Source: Paracoccus cavernae
GTDB lineage: Bacteria > Pseudomonadota > Alphaproteobacteria > Rhodobacterales > Rhodobacteraceae
Assembly: GCA_030410095.1 (NCBI GenBank)
Contig: JAUFRC010000001.1
Coordinates: 2,058,501 to 2,122,500 of the forward strand
Length of the DNA: 64,000 nt
Reading direction: 5' to 3'
Shown here: positions 18,334 through 30,505 of the stretch, piece by piece
Numbering within the stretch: position 1 is the first letter of the stretch
Layout: each line of letters begins with the position of its first letter
Notes under the pieces: generated by a model
What the model was told of the DNA's origin: nothing
The model's input: only the letters and a program-made list of their open reading frames with translations
The model's database searches: none
Made by a program: the position numbers and the translations under genes

Positions 18334-19987
18334 TTAGCGCGTGAATTTTTTATATTTGACCCGCTTGGGTTCGATCGAGTCGGCGCCGAGGCGACGGACC
18401 TTGTCGGCCTCGTAGGCCTCGAAGTTGCCCTCGAACCATTCGACATGGGCATCGCCCTCGAAGGCCAGGATATGGGTACACAGGCGGTCGAGGAAGAAGC
18501 GGTCGTGCGAGATGATGACCGCGCAGCCGGCGAAATCTTCCAGCGCGGCTTCCAGCGCCTGCAGCGTTTCCACGTCGAGGTCGTTGGTCGGTTCGTCGAG
18601 CAGCAGGACGTTTCCGCCCGCTTTGAGCAGCTTCGCCATATGGACGCGGTTGCGCTCGCCGCCCGAGAGGACGCCGACTTTCTTCTGCTGGTCGCCGCCC
18701 TTGAAGTTGAAGGACGAGCAATAAGCCCGACTGTTGACCTGCGCGTCACCCAGCTCGATCAGTTCCGCCCCGCCCGAGATCTCTTCCCAGACGGTTTTGT
18801 TGGGATCAAGCGCGTCGCGCGACTGGTCGACATAGGACAGCTGCACGGTATCGCCATAGCTGACGGTACCGGCATCGGGTTCCTCGTTGCCGGTCAGCAT
18901 CTTGAAGAGCGTCGATTTACCGGCGCCGTTCGGGCCGATGACACCGACGATGCCGCCCGGCGGCAGGCTGAAGGTCAGGTCTTCGATCAGAAGCTTGTCG
19001 CCCATCGCCTTTTTCAGGCCCTCGACCTCGATCACCTTGTTGCCCAGACGTTCGCCGTTCGGGATGATGATCTGGGCACGCGCCAGCTTCTCGCGCTCGG
19101 ACTGGCCGGCGAGCTCGTTATAGGCGTTGATACGCGCTTTCTGCTTGGCCTGACGGGCTTTCGCGCCGGCGCGGATCCACTCAAGCTCGCGCTCGAGGGT
19201 CTTTTGCTTGGCCTTGTCCTCGCGGGCTTCCTGCTCGAGGCGTTTCGCCTTCTGCTCGAGCCAAGCCGAATAGTTGCCCTCGTAGGGGATGCCGCGACCG
19301 CGATCGAGCTCGAGGATCCAGCTGGTGATCTCGTCGAGGAAGTAACGGTCGTGGGTGACCGTCAGGATCGTGCCGGGATATTCGATCAGGTGCTTTTGCA
19401 GCCAGGCGATGGTTTCGGCATCGAGGTGGTTGGTCGGTTCGTCGAGCAGCAGCATGTCGGGTTGCTCGAGCAGCAGCTTGCAAAGCGCGACGCGGCGGCG
19501 TTCACCGCCCGACAGGCTTTCGACATCGGCGTCGTCGGGCGGGCAGCGGAGCGCTTCCATCGCGACGTCGATCTGGCTGTCGAGATCCCAGAGGTTCTCG
19601 GCGTCGATCTCGTCCTGCAGCTTGGCCATTTCCTCGGCGGTCTCGTCCGAGTAGTTCATCGCCAGCTCGTTGTAGCGGTCGAGCTTGGCCTGCTTGGCCT
19701 TGACGCCTTCCATGACGTTGCCGCGCACGTTCAGCGCTGGATCAAGCTGCGGCTCCTGCGGCAGATAGCCGACGGTCGCGCCTTTCGCGGCCCAAGCTTC
19801 GCCGGTGAAGTCCTTGTCGATGCCCGCCATGATGCGCAGCAGCGACGATTTACCGGCGCCGTTGACGCCGACCACGCCGATCTTCACCCCGGAAGGAAGT
19901 TCAGACGGATGTTTTCAAAGACCTTTTGCCGCCGGCATAGGCCTTGGACACCCCGTCCATATAGTAAACAAACTGGTATGAGGCCAT
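18334..19987 (-). CDS. ettA: ABC-F ribosomal ATPase EttA (energy-dependent translational throttle)
   Basis: 551 residues after repair. It binds the ribosomal E site and gates translation by ATP/ADP ratio. There are two ABC modules without membrane segments: Walker [10 protein letters not shown] and GPNGAGKST, signatures LSGGERRR and LSGGERNR, Walker [12 protein letters not shown] and [11 protein letters not shown]. The arm and the long linker ([18 protein letters not shown]) match EttA. The start ATGGCCTCATACCAG at 19987 matches the conserved [11 protein letters not shown]-terminus. An A near 19923 and a G near 19893 are missing, which hides the first 33 residues from a simple frame search. 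Confidence 0.95.
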
Positions 19988-20115
19988 GACCCATCCTCTT
20001 GTGACAAATGTGGACCGTTATTTAGGCCATAGCGGCCCAAAGGGAAAGGCGGGCCGCAGTACAAGCCCGCCCGAAGCATGAGGAAAGCACGCCCGAAAGG
20101 CGCCCCTGCCACGCC

Positions 20116-20972
20116 TTAGCGCAACAGATCGTTGAAGCTTTTGTCGAAGGCCGCTTCGAGAAATTCGAACTGCGGTTCGAGCTTGGCCCGCAAAGCGGCG
20201 CGGGCCTCGTCGGGGACCGAAAGCTGCGCATTGCCGGCAAAGACCTTGTCGCGCAGGTTGTTGTATTCATGCGGCGGCAGCCCCAGAAAGCTCTCGACCC
20301 TGCGCATAACGTCGAGCGGCGTGCGGCTGATCGCGCCGAAGGGCAGGTAGAGCAGCCGCTGCGGACCGAGCTTGGCGTTCCAGCGCGGCATGAATTCGAC
20401 GTAATTGCCGCGGTCGAGCAGGACCGGATCCTCGATCTCGGTCATCCAGTCCGCCAGCGTCGCGGGTTTGCGCTTGGCACGCGTGATGTTCATCTTGAGC
20501 TGGGAGATCGCGCGATCGACCGGATGGCGCACCAGATAGATGAATTTGGCATGGGGCAGGAATCTCGTGACGAATTCGACGCCTTCTTCGGGCAGGGTCG
20601 AATATTCGGGCGTCACATCCATCGGCAACATGCCTTCGGGCGCGGGGCGAAGACCTGCTTATACCATTGGTTGGTGAACATTTTGCCGCGGGTAATCCGC
20701 TCGAGATAGGCCTGGACCTCGGCGGGGACATCCTGACCGCGCGCGGCATGGCGCTTTTCGATGCTGGTCCGGCTCATGCGGAAATGCCACGGCAGCCATT
20801 TGCGATGCTCTTCGATATAGAGGTAGTTGAAGAACTGGACCTCCTTGAAGGGAGAGCTCCAGACCTTTGGGTGCTGGCCCAGCATCTGGCTTAGCCAGGT
20901 GGTGCCGGCCTTTTGCGCGCCGATGCCGATGATCGCCGGCTTTTTCGGCTTGCCCTCGCTATCCCACTTCAT
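20116..20972 (-). CDS. sulfotransferase-domain protein
   Basis: 285 residues after repair. PAPS-dependent sulfotransferase fold: the 5'-phosphosulfate loop is GIGAQKAGTTWLSQML near the N-terminus, and the 3'-phosphate site is in LVRHPVDRAISQLKMNITRAKRK. It resembles heparan N-deacetylase/sulfotransferase-like bacterial enzymes that modify surface glycans or lipids. The acceptor is unknown. A C is missing near 20645. I chose 20972 as start because the conserved domain begins soon after; an alternative lies 14 codons upstream. Its neighbours give no pathway clue. Confidence 0.8.
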
Positions 20973-21173
20973 ACCGACCCCGATCAAAGACTTTCTGACA
21001 AACTGTCTAGGCAAAAGACCGGCTTGGCGAAAGGGCGAACTCTGTCAAAAGCCCGATGCCGCAGGCCTTGGCGTGTGGACAGAAGTCGACAAAAATGTCT
21101 AAATTGCCTGCATTCGCGGCGCTTCCCGATTTGAGCTGTTTGATTTGAACCGCGCCGCCGACAGGAGTGTTTC

Positions 21174-22052
21174 ATGACGAGTTCCGCCCCGCAAAGAGGC
21201 ACCACCGCCAATCCCTACAGTGCCGAAGCCCACAAGAACCACCTGACCATCTCGCAGGCGGAGCGCCAGCACCGCATCATGCCGAACCAGATGTGCACCA
21301 ATTCGCGCATGCAGCTCGACAACATCAACCGGCTGATCGCCGCGGCGGAGAATGAATACCGCCGGACCCTGTCGGATCTGAACACGGAAAACTGGAAAGG
21401 TCGCGGCTGGCTGGTGGTGGATTTCATCCACAAAACCTCGATGGCGAGCCTTGATATGGCGGCAAGCCTGCTGCAGATCGCCGCCGGACCTGCGGGCGAT
21501 CGCGCCCGCGTTGTAGCCGATATCGGCCAGACGGGCAGCGATGTCGCAGGCGCGCTTTCGAGCAAATACCTCTTCGGGCAGGAGCTCTCGACCAAGGACA
21601 CCGCGCGCACCATGATGGGCCGCGCCCTGACCCATGTGTCGCCGCGCGGCGCGGGCGGGGCTTTTGCCAAAGGGACCGCGGATATCGGCCTGACCGGCTG
21701 GAGCAATATCGACAATATCACCGGCGCCCAATCGACCGATGCGCGCAATGCCCGCCTTGCCGAAGCCAGCGTCGACAGCGTGGCCCAAGTGATCCAGCGT
21801 GCGGCGGATACGCTCGACAAAGGCACGGCCGGCGGCAACGTGACCGCGCAAAGGGTCGGCGCCGTCGCCCAGCTGAGCCGCTCGATCGCGAGCTACAACC
21901 GCGAGGTCGAGGGTGTCTTCGACCGCCGCCTCGAGACCTATACCAGCAACCAAAACAGCCGCGCCTTGGTCAAGGCGGCTTTCGACCGCAACATGACCAA
22001 CTTCCGCCGTCAGGCGGCCGAGATCACGCGCCTTCTCGCCTCCTGCCAATAG
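21174..22052 (+). CDS. orphan alpha-helical protein, unknown function
   Basis: 292 residues, intact, starting [20 protein letters not shown] with a purine-poor leader (GACAGGAGTGTTTC upstream). It has no signal peptide. A moderately hydrophobic, Ala/Gly-rich middle (about residues 85–175) is flanked by charged helices. The C-terminal 90 residues are predicted-helix-like and end ITRLLASCQ. Gly/Ser/Thr-rich stretches in the middle could be amphipathic membrane-active helices. I recognise no domain. It is flanked by a divergent sulfotransferase and a strong terminator, so it is a monocistronic unit. The intact frame in this error-prone sequence says only that it has few long G or C runs. Confidence 0.65.
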   Translation: MTSSAPQRGTTANPYSAEAHKNHLTISQAERQHRIMPNQMCTNSRMQLDNINRLIAAAENEYRRTLSDLNTENWKGRGWLVVDFIHKTSMASLDMAASLLQIAAGPAGDRARVVADIGQTGSDVAGALSSKYLFGQELSTKDTARTMMGRALTHVSPRGAGGAFAKGTADIGLTGWSNIDNITGAQSTDARNARLAEASVDSVAQVIQRAADTLDKGTAGGNVTAQRVGAVAQLSRSIASYNREVEGVFDRRLETYTSNQNSRALVKAAFDRNMTNFRRQAAEITRLLASCQ

Positions 22053-22072
22053 GCGGGGCACAGAGCCAAAGA

Positions 22073-22106
22073 AAGGCCGCACCTTTCGGGGTGCGGCCTT
22101 TTCGTT
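22073..22106. terminator. bidirectional terminator between convergent genes
   Basis: AAAGGCCGCACC, a short loop, and GGTGCGGCCTTTT. It serves the orphan gene on the plus strand and rimO on the minus strand. Confidence 0.85.
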
Positions 22107-22125
22107 TCCGGGTTCTGGGATTGGC

Positions 22126-23495
22126 TTAAAGCTTGCCCCAGAGATCGTATTCGCCGGCTTCGTCCACCGTGACCTCGACGATATCGCCGGGGTCAGATGC
22201 TCGAAACCCTCGTCGATGAACAGGTTGCCGTCGATCTCGGGCGCATCGGCCTTGGTGCGGCAGGTCGCGCCTTCGTCGTCAACGCTGTCGACGATAACCT
22301 CGATGCGCGAGCCGACTTTCGCGGCCAGTTTCGCTTCGGAAATCGCCTGCGCCTTTTCCATGAAACGCTCGAAACGCTCCTGCTTCACCTCGGCCGGAAC
22401 ATGGTCGGGCAGCAGGTTCGCGCGCGCGCCTTTGACGTTTTCGTATTGGAAACATCCCACGCGGTCGAGCTGCGCCTCGTCGAGCCAGTCGAGCAGATAT
22501 TGGAATTCTTCGTCGGTCTCGCCCGGATAGCCGACGATGAAGGTCGAACGCAGGGTGATATCGGGGCAGTTATCGCGCCATGCGGCGATTTCATCCAGCG
22601 TTTTCGCCGAAGCCGCAGGCCGCGCCATGCGCTTGAGCACGTCGCGATGCGCGTGCTGGAAGGGGATGTCCAGATAGGGCAGGATCAGCCCGTCGGCCAT
22701 CAGCGGCACCAGATCGCGCACATGCGGATAGGGATAGACGTAGTGCAGACGCACCCAGGCGCCGAGGCTACCCAGATCGCGGGCGAGATCGGTGATATGG
22801 GCGCGGTGGCCGCGATCCTCGGCGTATTTCAGGTCGAGCCCGTAAGCCGAGGTGTCTTGCGAGATGACCAGCAATTCCTTGACGCCCGCCTGCACCAGCT
22901 TTTCGGCCTCGCGTACGACGGCATGGGCCGGACGGCTGACCAGCTTGCCGCGCATATCGGGGATGATGCAGAATTTGCAGGCGTGGTTGCAGCCCTCGGA
23001 AATCTTGAGATAGCTGTAATGGCGCGGCGTCAGCGACACGCTCGTGGCCGGCAGCAGGTCGATGAACGGATCGGGCGCGGGCGGCACGGCACCGTGAACG
23101 GCGTCCAGAACCTGCTCGTATTGCTGGGGTCCGGTGACCGCCAGAACCGAAGGATGCGCGCCCGTGATGAACTCGGGCTCTGCGCCCAGACAGCCCGTGA
23201 CGATGACCTTGCCGTTCTCGGCCAGAGCTTCGCCAATCGCTTCGAGGCTTTCGGCCTTCGCGCTGTCGAGGAAGCCGCAGGTGTTCACGATCACGGCTTC
23301 GGCGCCTTTGTAATCGGCGCTGATCGCATAGCCCTCGGCGCGAAGGCGCGTCAGGATGCGCTCGCTGTCGACAAGGGCTTTCGGGCAACCCAGCGAGACC
23401 ATGCCGATAGTCGGCTGACCCTCGCGCCGCACATCGGGGATGGCGGCATTGGCTAGATCGGGACGGAGATTCGGAGGATTGGGATTGGCGCTCAT
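22126..23495 (-). CDS. rimO: ribosomal protein S12 methylthiotransferase RimO
   Basis: 456 residues after repair. A radical-SAM enzyme that methylthiolates the beta-carbon of an Asp in ribosomal protein S12. MTTase-domain cysteines are near 37, 73 and 102; the radical-SAM cluster CNHACKFC has Cys169, 173 and 176; a TRAM domain is at the C-terminus. One C is missing near 22190, so the last 20 residues ([20 protein letters not shown]) lie in another frame. The start at 23495 was chosen over upstream frames that run into the divergent gene's promoter. Length and motifs are typical. Confidence 0.95.
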
Positions 23496-23598
23496 ATTCG
23501 CGCATATAACGCAGCCGGAAGTCGTGACAAGACAAAGCGTGGCGTTGCTCGCACGATAGTGCCTTCCCAAGTCAAAAAAGTCGCGGCATGCTGACTTG

Positions 23599-24123
23599 AT
23601 GAAAGTTAACCTGCACCCGCTTCGCACCGCCGGACTGATCGTCCTTCTGGCCCTGACCACCCTGACCGGCTGCGTTCCGGACGGGGAGCACGGCCCGAAA
23701 ACCGCCGGCGACGCCCGCTCATGATCCGAATTTCACGATGCTCTTCGTGCCGCAGTCGCGCAACGAAGTCGTCGTCATCCGCGACAACCGCGGCGGCAAT
23801 GTCATGCGCGCGATCAAGCGCCGCAACGAGCTGGAACGCTGGGGCGGGCGGGTCGAGGTCCGCGGCTATTGCGGCTCGGCCTGCACGCTTTTCATCACTT
23901 TGCCCAATGCCTGTCTTGGTCCGGGGCAGTGGTGGGCTTCCATGCGCCGCGCATTCCCAACACGACCTATATCCCGCCCGGCGTCGACGAGATCATGGCG
24001 CTTTACTACCGCAACGGCATTCTGGCGCGCTGGAACGAGACATGGAAGCGCTCGCTCGAGATCAAGAAGATCACCGCCAAGGAATATGTCCGGCTTGACC
24101 CCCAAACCAAGCTTTGCCGCTAG
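23599..24123 (+). CDS. ClpP-like periplasmic lipoprotein
   Basis: About 175 residues after repair. A lipoprotein signal ([13 protein letters not shown], Cys25) leads to a domain with the ClpP/crotonase fold: [20 protein letters not shown], then [15 protein letters not shown] and [10 protein letters not shown]. The Ser of GYCGSACT and the His of GFHAP occupy the positions of ClpP catalytic residues, as in COG3904-type proteins. Protease activity is unproven for this group. Three bases are missing (two near 23718 and a G near 23930). It is divergent from rimO and followed by a strong terminator. Confidence 0.75.
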
Positions 24124-24179
24124 GCACGCGGCGGCCACCGGATCTGCAGGCGGTCTTTCCCGCAGCCTTTTCCCAAGAC

Positions 24180-24215
24180 AAGGCCCGCGCCTCGAAAGAA
24201 GCGCGGGCCTTTTTC
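24180..24215. terminator. bidirectional terminator
   Basis: AAGGCCCGCGC, a 10-base loop, GCGCGGGCCTTTTT. It separates the ClpP-like gene from the convergent ABC exporter. Confidence 0.9.
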
Positions 24216-24239
24216 ATGCCGCCGGAAAAGCGGGTGCTT

Positions 24240-24997
24240 TTATTCGCGCAGCCGCCAGCCCGTGGCAAAAATCCAGCGGATCACCGCAAGGCAGATCAGC
24301 AGCATGATCGTCACCGCAACCAGCGACGACATCACCGGCACATCCGCCATATCGAAGAACGACCAGCGGAACCCCGAAACGAGATAAAGCACCGGATTGA
24401 GCTTGGCGACGCTTTCCCAGAAGGGCGGCAGCATCGAGGCCGAATAGAAGGCCCCGCCAAGGAAGGTCAGCGGCATGATCACCATCATCGGCACGATCTG
24501 GAGCTGCTCGAAATTCTTCGCCCAAAGCCCGATGATGAAGCCCAGAAGCGAGAAACTGACGGCGGTCAGGACCAGAAAGACCAGCATCCAGACCGGATGG
24601 GCGATATGGACGCCGTTGAACCAGAAGCTGGTGAGCAAGATGATGACCGCGATCAGGATTGCCTTGCTGGCGGCGGCACCGACGAAACCTGCGGTGACCT
24701 CGATCCAGCCGGCGGGCGAGACGAGATATTCGTAGATCGTGCCCGAGAATTTCGGGAAGTAGATGCCGAAACTCGCATTCGAGACCGATTGCTGCAAAAC
24801 CGTCAGCATCATCAGACCCGGCACGATGAAGGCGCCGTAAGGCACATCGTCGACCGTCTGGATCCGCCCGCCGATCGCCGCGCCGAAGACCACGAAGTAA
24901 AGCACGGTCGACAGGACCGGCGAGGCCACCGATTGCCAGATCGTTCGGAAAAACCTGTTCATTTCATGCGCATAGATTGCGCGAACCGCGAGCCAGT

Positions 24998-25001
<4 letters not shown>
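24240..25001 (-). CDS. ABC-2 type transporter permease
   Basis: 253 residues, intact. Six hydrophobic segments follow a cytoplasmic N-terminus ([20 protein letters not shown]). The ABC-2 signature region around [21 protein letters not shown] is clear, as in the YadH group. It pairs with the ATPase whose stop overlaps this start as ATGA, making a minimal exporter. The substrate is unknown; drug, polysaccharide or lipid export are all possible for this group. Confidence 0.9.
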
Positions 25002-25933
<932 letters not shown>

Positions 25934-26159
25934 GGGACTTCCTTCCTTGCCTCGCGTCCGAGGCTTTGCCGCAGGCCATCTTCGCCCGCCCCATAACCGT
26001 TCCTGACGGGCTGGGGCCAAAGCGGCATGCGGCGCCTCTCGGGGCAGATCAGATAGCGTTACCAAAGCATCGGGGCAAGACAAACCTCTAAAGGGTTGCC
26101 AATGACTGTGGTCCGCGCGGCAGATCTGCGCCGCGAAGGCAGGCAAAGCGCCCTGCCCG

Positions 26160-26760
26160 TCACCACATGGTTTTCGCGGCGCGTTCGGGCCAGTCCTGAT
26201 CGTAACGCGCCCCGTCGAACGCGCCCCCGCTCAGCCGGTCGAGGATCGCGCCGGCGCTCGGCTGGCCCTCCGCATCGCTGATCCCCGCCCAAAGCCCCGC
26301 CCGCATCACCGCGCGGGCGCATTGGAAATAAGCCTCGGCGACCCTAAGGACGACGACCGTGCGCGGGCCTTGCCCTGACGCGCGAAGCTGCCGCAAAGCT
26401 CGGCATCATCGGTCACCTGCGCCATGCCGCGCACACGCAGCACATTGTTCGAGCCTCGGATCATGAACATCACGCTCGCGCGCCCGTCGGCCGCGATATT
26501 GCGCAGGCTGTCGATGCGGTCGTTGCCGCGCCAATCGGGGATGGCGACATGTTTGGGATCGAGCACCCGCGCCACCGGACCATCGTCGCCGCGCGGGCTG
26601 GCATCGACCTCGCGCGGGCCGAAGGTCGCCAGCACGCAAAAACGCGAGGCCTCGAGCATGGTGCGGTAATCGGGGGTGATGTGATCCGTGACCTTATCCA
26701 GCGCCGCAGCCCCGGGTTTCCGTAAATCCCCGACAGATCCTCGCCGGTCAGCCATTTCAT
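26160..26760 (-). CDS. FMN-dependent PPOX-type flavoprotein
   Basis: About 200 residues after repair. It is a pyridoxamine-5'-phosphate-oxidase-like split barrel of the MSMEG_1061/DR2398 type: FCVLATFGPREVDASPRGDD, IPDWRGNDRIDSLRNI and VMFMIRGSNNVLRVRGMAQV are the hallmarks. It probably binds FMN or F420 as a redox cofactor; the substrate is unknown. A G near 26713 and a C near 26361 are missing. It begins 7 bases after plsC and is probably the last gene of the ftsE–ftsX–plsC unit. Confidence 0.82.
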
Positions 26761-26767
26761 GATCGCG

Positions 26768-27567
26768 TCACGCCCCTGCTTCGGCAAGCAACGCATCGCT
26801 TGCGGTTTCGATGGTGGTATATAGCTCGGACATGAAGGTTGCATGATCGCTCTCGGGTCCGATTTCGGGGAGAAATTCGATGATCGAGACCCCCGAGCGG
26901 AAGGGAAATCCCTTTTTCGGCCAGAAGACCCCGCAATTGACCGCGACCGGCACCACATTCAGGCCGGTATCGCCGCGCACCACTGCTACGCCGTGTTTGT
27001 ATTTGCGCTTCTCGCCGGGCTGGGTGCGGGTGCCCTCGGGATAGATCACGAGCTGGCCGAGCCCTTCGGGACGGGCCTGCGCGATGCGGATCTCCGCGCC
27101 GATCTGCTTCATCGCATCCGAACCGCGCGAGCGGTCGATCGGGATGCAGCCTGCCTTGCGCGCGAAATAGCCCATGATCGGCACATAAAGCAGCACGCGC
27201 TTCATGATGAAGGCGCATTGCGGCACGGAATTGGCGATGGCGAGAATGTCGAGAAAGCTCTGGTGCTTGGCGGCGACGATGCATTCGCCTTTGGGCGGCG
27301 TGCCGCGAACTTCGACACGGATGCCGAGGATGACGCGCGCCGCCAGCAACAATTGCCCCGACCAGGCGACGCCCAGACGATGCGCGCCCATCTGGGTCAG
27401 CATCACGACCGGAAACCACAAGATCCCCATGACCAAGGTTACCAGCGCGATCCAGATGTAGAAAGGATCGCGCGCGGCCAGGCAAGGATGCCGTGTTGGC
27501 GCGGATGGTAACGGTCACGGTGGTCGGCGATCCGGCGCTTTTGATCCGGTCGGTCGGGCGCGGCCAT
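26768..27567 (-). CDS. plsC: 1-acyl-sn-glycerol-3-phosphate acyltransferase
   Basis: 266 residues after repair. It acylates lysophosphatidic acid to phosphatidic acid at the inner membrane. The catalytic HX4D motif is AKHQSFLDIL; the glycerophosphate-binding motif is VIYPEGTRTQPG. An N-terminal hydrophobic stretch (FYIWIALVTLVMGILWFPVV) anchors it. A C is missing near 27488; the N-terminal 25 or so residues therefore lie in another frame, with the start ATG at 27567 overlapping the ftsX stop (TAATG). It is coupled to ftsX upstream and the PPOX protein downstream. Confidence 0.9.
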
Positions 27568-28491
27568 TACCGCACCTCGCGCAGGATTTTCAGCGCGGCC
27601 CAACGGGTGGCCAGAAAGCCGATCCCAGCCCAGATCACCGGAATGAGCAACGGCAAAAGCCAGCTCCAGCCCTGGAAGCCGAGCCCCGTGAGGAAGCTGC
27701 CGGCCTGATCCATCCCCGGCAAAAGCAGCATAGCGAGCATGGCGACAGCCGTTCCGATTGCCGCCCCGTCGCCGCGCGGCGGGTAAAGCGGCGCACAAAG
27801 GCGGTCGCGATGGTAATGTCGCGCGCACCGATCTGGCGCAGCACACGGATGACCTGCCCGTTGGCGGCCAATGCCGCTTTGGCGGCAAGGGTGATCATCG
27901 CGCCCGAGGTCGCAACAATCAGCAAGAGCGAGAAAATACCCAGCAGTTTCAAACGGCCGGCAGCGCTGACCAGCGGCTGGCGCCAGCGGGTATGGTCATC
28001 GACCACCGCACCGGGTGCTTCTGCCTGAAGACGCAGCTGCAGCGCCTCGGAATCGAAATCGGCGGTTTGGGTCACTTCGATCAGCTTGGGCACCGGCAAA
28101 GCATCGACCGGCACATCGGGACCGAACCACGGTTCGAGCAGCTTCTCGACCTCTTCGTCGCTGACCACGGCAGTAGCCGTGACGCCGGGGTCGATTTCAG
28201 CACATTGAGCACGGCAGAGGTCTGCTGCTCCATTTCGGCGGCGGGGGCCGAAACGCGGATCGTCACGGTCTGGGCCAGAGATTCCGACCAGCGCTCGGCC
28301 AGACGGCCGGTGGCCAGCGCCAGAGCCAGCGCGAAAACCGCCAGAAAGGCCATTGCGGCCGCCGAGAAAAGCGTCAATTGCGCGGTGAAACCCGTCGGCG
28401 GCACGACACGGTCGGCAATGCCGCCGTCCGAGCGCATCAGGCTGCGCCACAGAGCCGCGAGATCCAGCGATTTCAGATCGGGTTTCTTCAC
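27567..28491 (-). CDS. ftsX: cell-division ABC permease FtsX
   Basis: 308 residues after repair. With FtsE it regulates peptidoglycan hydrolysis at the septum. A cytoplasmic N-tail is followed by a first membrane segment (TLFSAAAMAFLAVFALALAL), a periplasmic domain with VSDEEVEKLLEPW, and three C-terminal membrane segments. Missing bases are near 28192 (STPGVTATA expected) and near 27783 (AATGAAIGTAVAM expected). Its start overlaps the ftsE stop as ATGA. Confidence 0.9.
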
Positions 28492-29161
28492 AGATCCGCT
28501 CCTGCCAGTTGCAGCGATTTGCCCGCGATCCGCAGCACGCGCGCCGAAACCATCGTCTTGGCGGCGCGGATCAGGTTGAGGTCATGGGTGGCGATCAGCA
28601 CCGATTTGCCCGAGCGGTTCAGCTCGACCAGCAGCTGCAACAGCCGCATCGACATGTCCCAGTCGAGGTTGCCGGTCGGCTCGTCGGCCAAAATCAGATC
28701 GGGCGACAGGATGACGGCGCGGGCCAAAGCCGCGCGCTGGCGCTCGCCCCCGACAGTTCGGGCGGCATGGCGCGGGCATGGCTGGTCATCTGCACCCAGA
28801 CCAGCAACTGGCGCAGCTCGTCCATGTCGATGGGCTGGCCCGAAACAGTCAAAGGCAGCGCGACGTTTTCGGCAACCGGCAGGTGATCGAGAAATTGCGG
28901 GTCCTGATGGACAACCCCGACACGGCGGCGCAAAGCGGCAATCCCGTCGCGGCCAAGCGTGGTCACATCCTGATCGAAGGCCGTCAGCACGCCCTTGGTC
29001 GGCAGCAGATCGGCAAAGCACAGGCGCATGAATGTGGTCTTTCCCGAACCGGAGGGCCCGGTCAGGAAATAGAACGATCCCGGTTGAAGGCTGAGCGACA
29101 TATCCGTCAGCAACTCGCCTCCGCCGTGATACCCAAATGACACACCCTGCATTTCGATCAC
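28488..29161 (-). CDS. ftsE: cell-division ABC ATPase FtsE
   Basis: 224 residues after repair. Walker A GPSGSGKTT, signature ELSGGERQR (one G missing near 28752 hides it), Walker B LILADEPTGNLD, H-loop ATHDLNL. I chose a GTG start at 29161 because AAAGGAGGTGATC sits exactly five bases before it; the ATG nine bases further in would be too far. It is the first gene of the ftsE–ftsX–plsC–PPOX unit and is divergent from the zinc-ribbon gene. Confidence 0.92.
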
Positions 29162-29294
29162 GATCACCTCCTTTTCCCCGTGCTTCTTGGCGCGGGGGAT
29201 GTCGCTTGATAGAACAGCTTGGCGGCGAAGGCGAGACGCCAGTGAAATCAACTCTGCGGAATCACGCGCCGATTCGAGAAACGGAAAGAGACCG

Positions 29295-30444
29295 ATGCGG
29301 CTGACCTGCCCGAACTGCGACGCGCAATATGAAATCGACGATGCGCTGGTGCCGCCTCAGGGACGGGATGTCGAATGTTCGGCCTGCGGACAGGTCTGGT
29401 TCCAGCCCGGCGCGCAAGCCGCATTCCAGCCGAGCTTCCAACCCAGCAGCCCGCCCGCCGCGTTCCAGCCCAGCTTTCAACCCAGTTTCCAGCCGGATTC
29501 CGATCAGGCGCAGCGCAGGATGCCGCCGCCGACCAACAGGCCCGTCCGCTGAACCGGCAGCTGAGCGCCTCGGTCCTTTCGATCCTGCAAGACGAGGTCG
29601 ATTTCGAGCGCCGCGCCCGCGAGGCCGACCGCGAGGGCACGCCCGCGCCGCTGCCGGCCCCCAAGAGCGCGACCAGCCCGAGGACCGCACGGCCGCGGAT
29701 GACAAAGATGCGGGCGAAGCCTTCGATTTCCCGCTGGTCGACTGGCCGGCAACGACCGTGACCGGCCCCGAACTGGCCGCGCCGCAACCGCAGGACCACC
29801 CCAACCCCAAGCGCCCGCCTATCACGTCCCGCCGCTGGTCCTGCCCGATGCCGAAAAGCTCGCGGCGACGCTTCATGCGCCAAGCCAGCCCGCGCCCGCT
29901 CCGGAGCCGGCAGAAGCCGAAAGGCTGGCGGATAAAGTCGTGCACCGCTCTGGCGGCGCATCCCATGACGACACTTGGTCCTTGCCCGGCGATACCGAGG
30001 AAGAGGTCGGCGACCGCGACCTGTTCGCGCCGAGCGAACCCGTCGATCTGCCGCCCGACCAGCCATACATGGAAATTGGCGCAGGCGCCGACACCAAACC
30101 CTCTGCGGCAGCCTTGCCCGATACGACCGCCGCAAGCGCGAACGCCGCACCAGTAGCAGCTCCCGCGCCGCAGGCCCCGACCGAAGAGCCGCCCGCCCAC
30201 GGCCCGCGCCACTTCCTGCCCGCGACCGTCACCGAGGACGACATTCCCGCAGGTGCCGCCGGCTACCGGACCGGCTTTGCGATTGCGGTCATGCTGATGC
30301 TTTTGGCGGTGACCTTTACTTCCTCGCCCCCGCCTCGCCGGTCAGGGCGAATTCGGCGCGCGGATGATGGAATGGCACCAGATGATCGATCAGGCGCGCT
30401 TCTGGCTGCGCGACCAGATCGCGGGCCTCTTCGGCGCGGCCTGA
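29295..30444 (+). CDS. zinc-ribbon (MJ0042-type) protein with C-terminal membrane segment
   Basis: About 384 residues after repair. An N-terminal zinc ribbon has CPNCDAQYEIDDALVPP and CSACGQVWF as its two Cys pairs. Gln/Pro/Phe-rich repeats of the form FQPSFQP follow, then an acidic, low-complexity region and one membrane span (AIAVMLMLLAVTFYFLAP) near the C-terminus. Opposite ftsE this is a common Rhodobacterales arrangement. The role is unknown; an FtsE-linked function is inference from position only. At least five bases are missing (near 29518, 29667, 29818, 30315 and 30330). Confidence 0.75.
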
Positions 30445-30505
30445 TACGGGTCGCCCGAAACGCGCTCCGCTCGGCGGGCGGCTCTGACTGCCCCCTTTTC
30501 CGCGC

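Noticed and set aside
18268..19989. Open frame of 573 codons on the plus strand
   Set aside because: Antisense to ettA. Leu/Val-rich, domain-free shadow.
22197..23456. Open frame of 419 codons on the plus strand
   Set aside because: Antisense to rimO, which has both iron-sulfur motifs.
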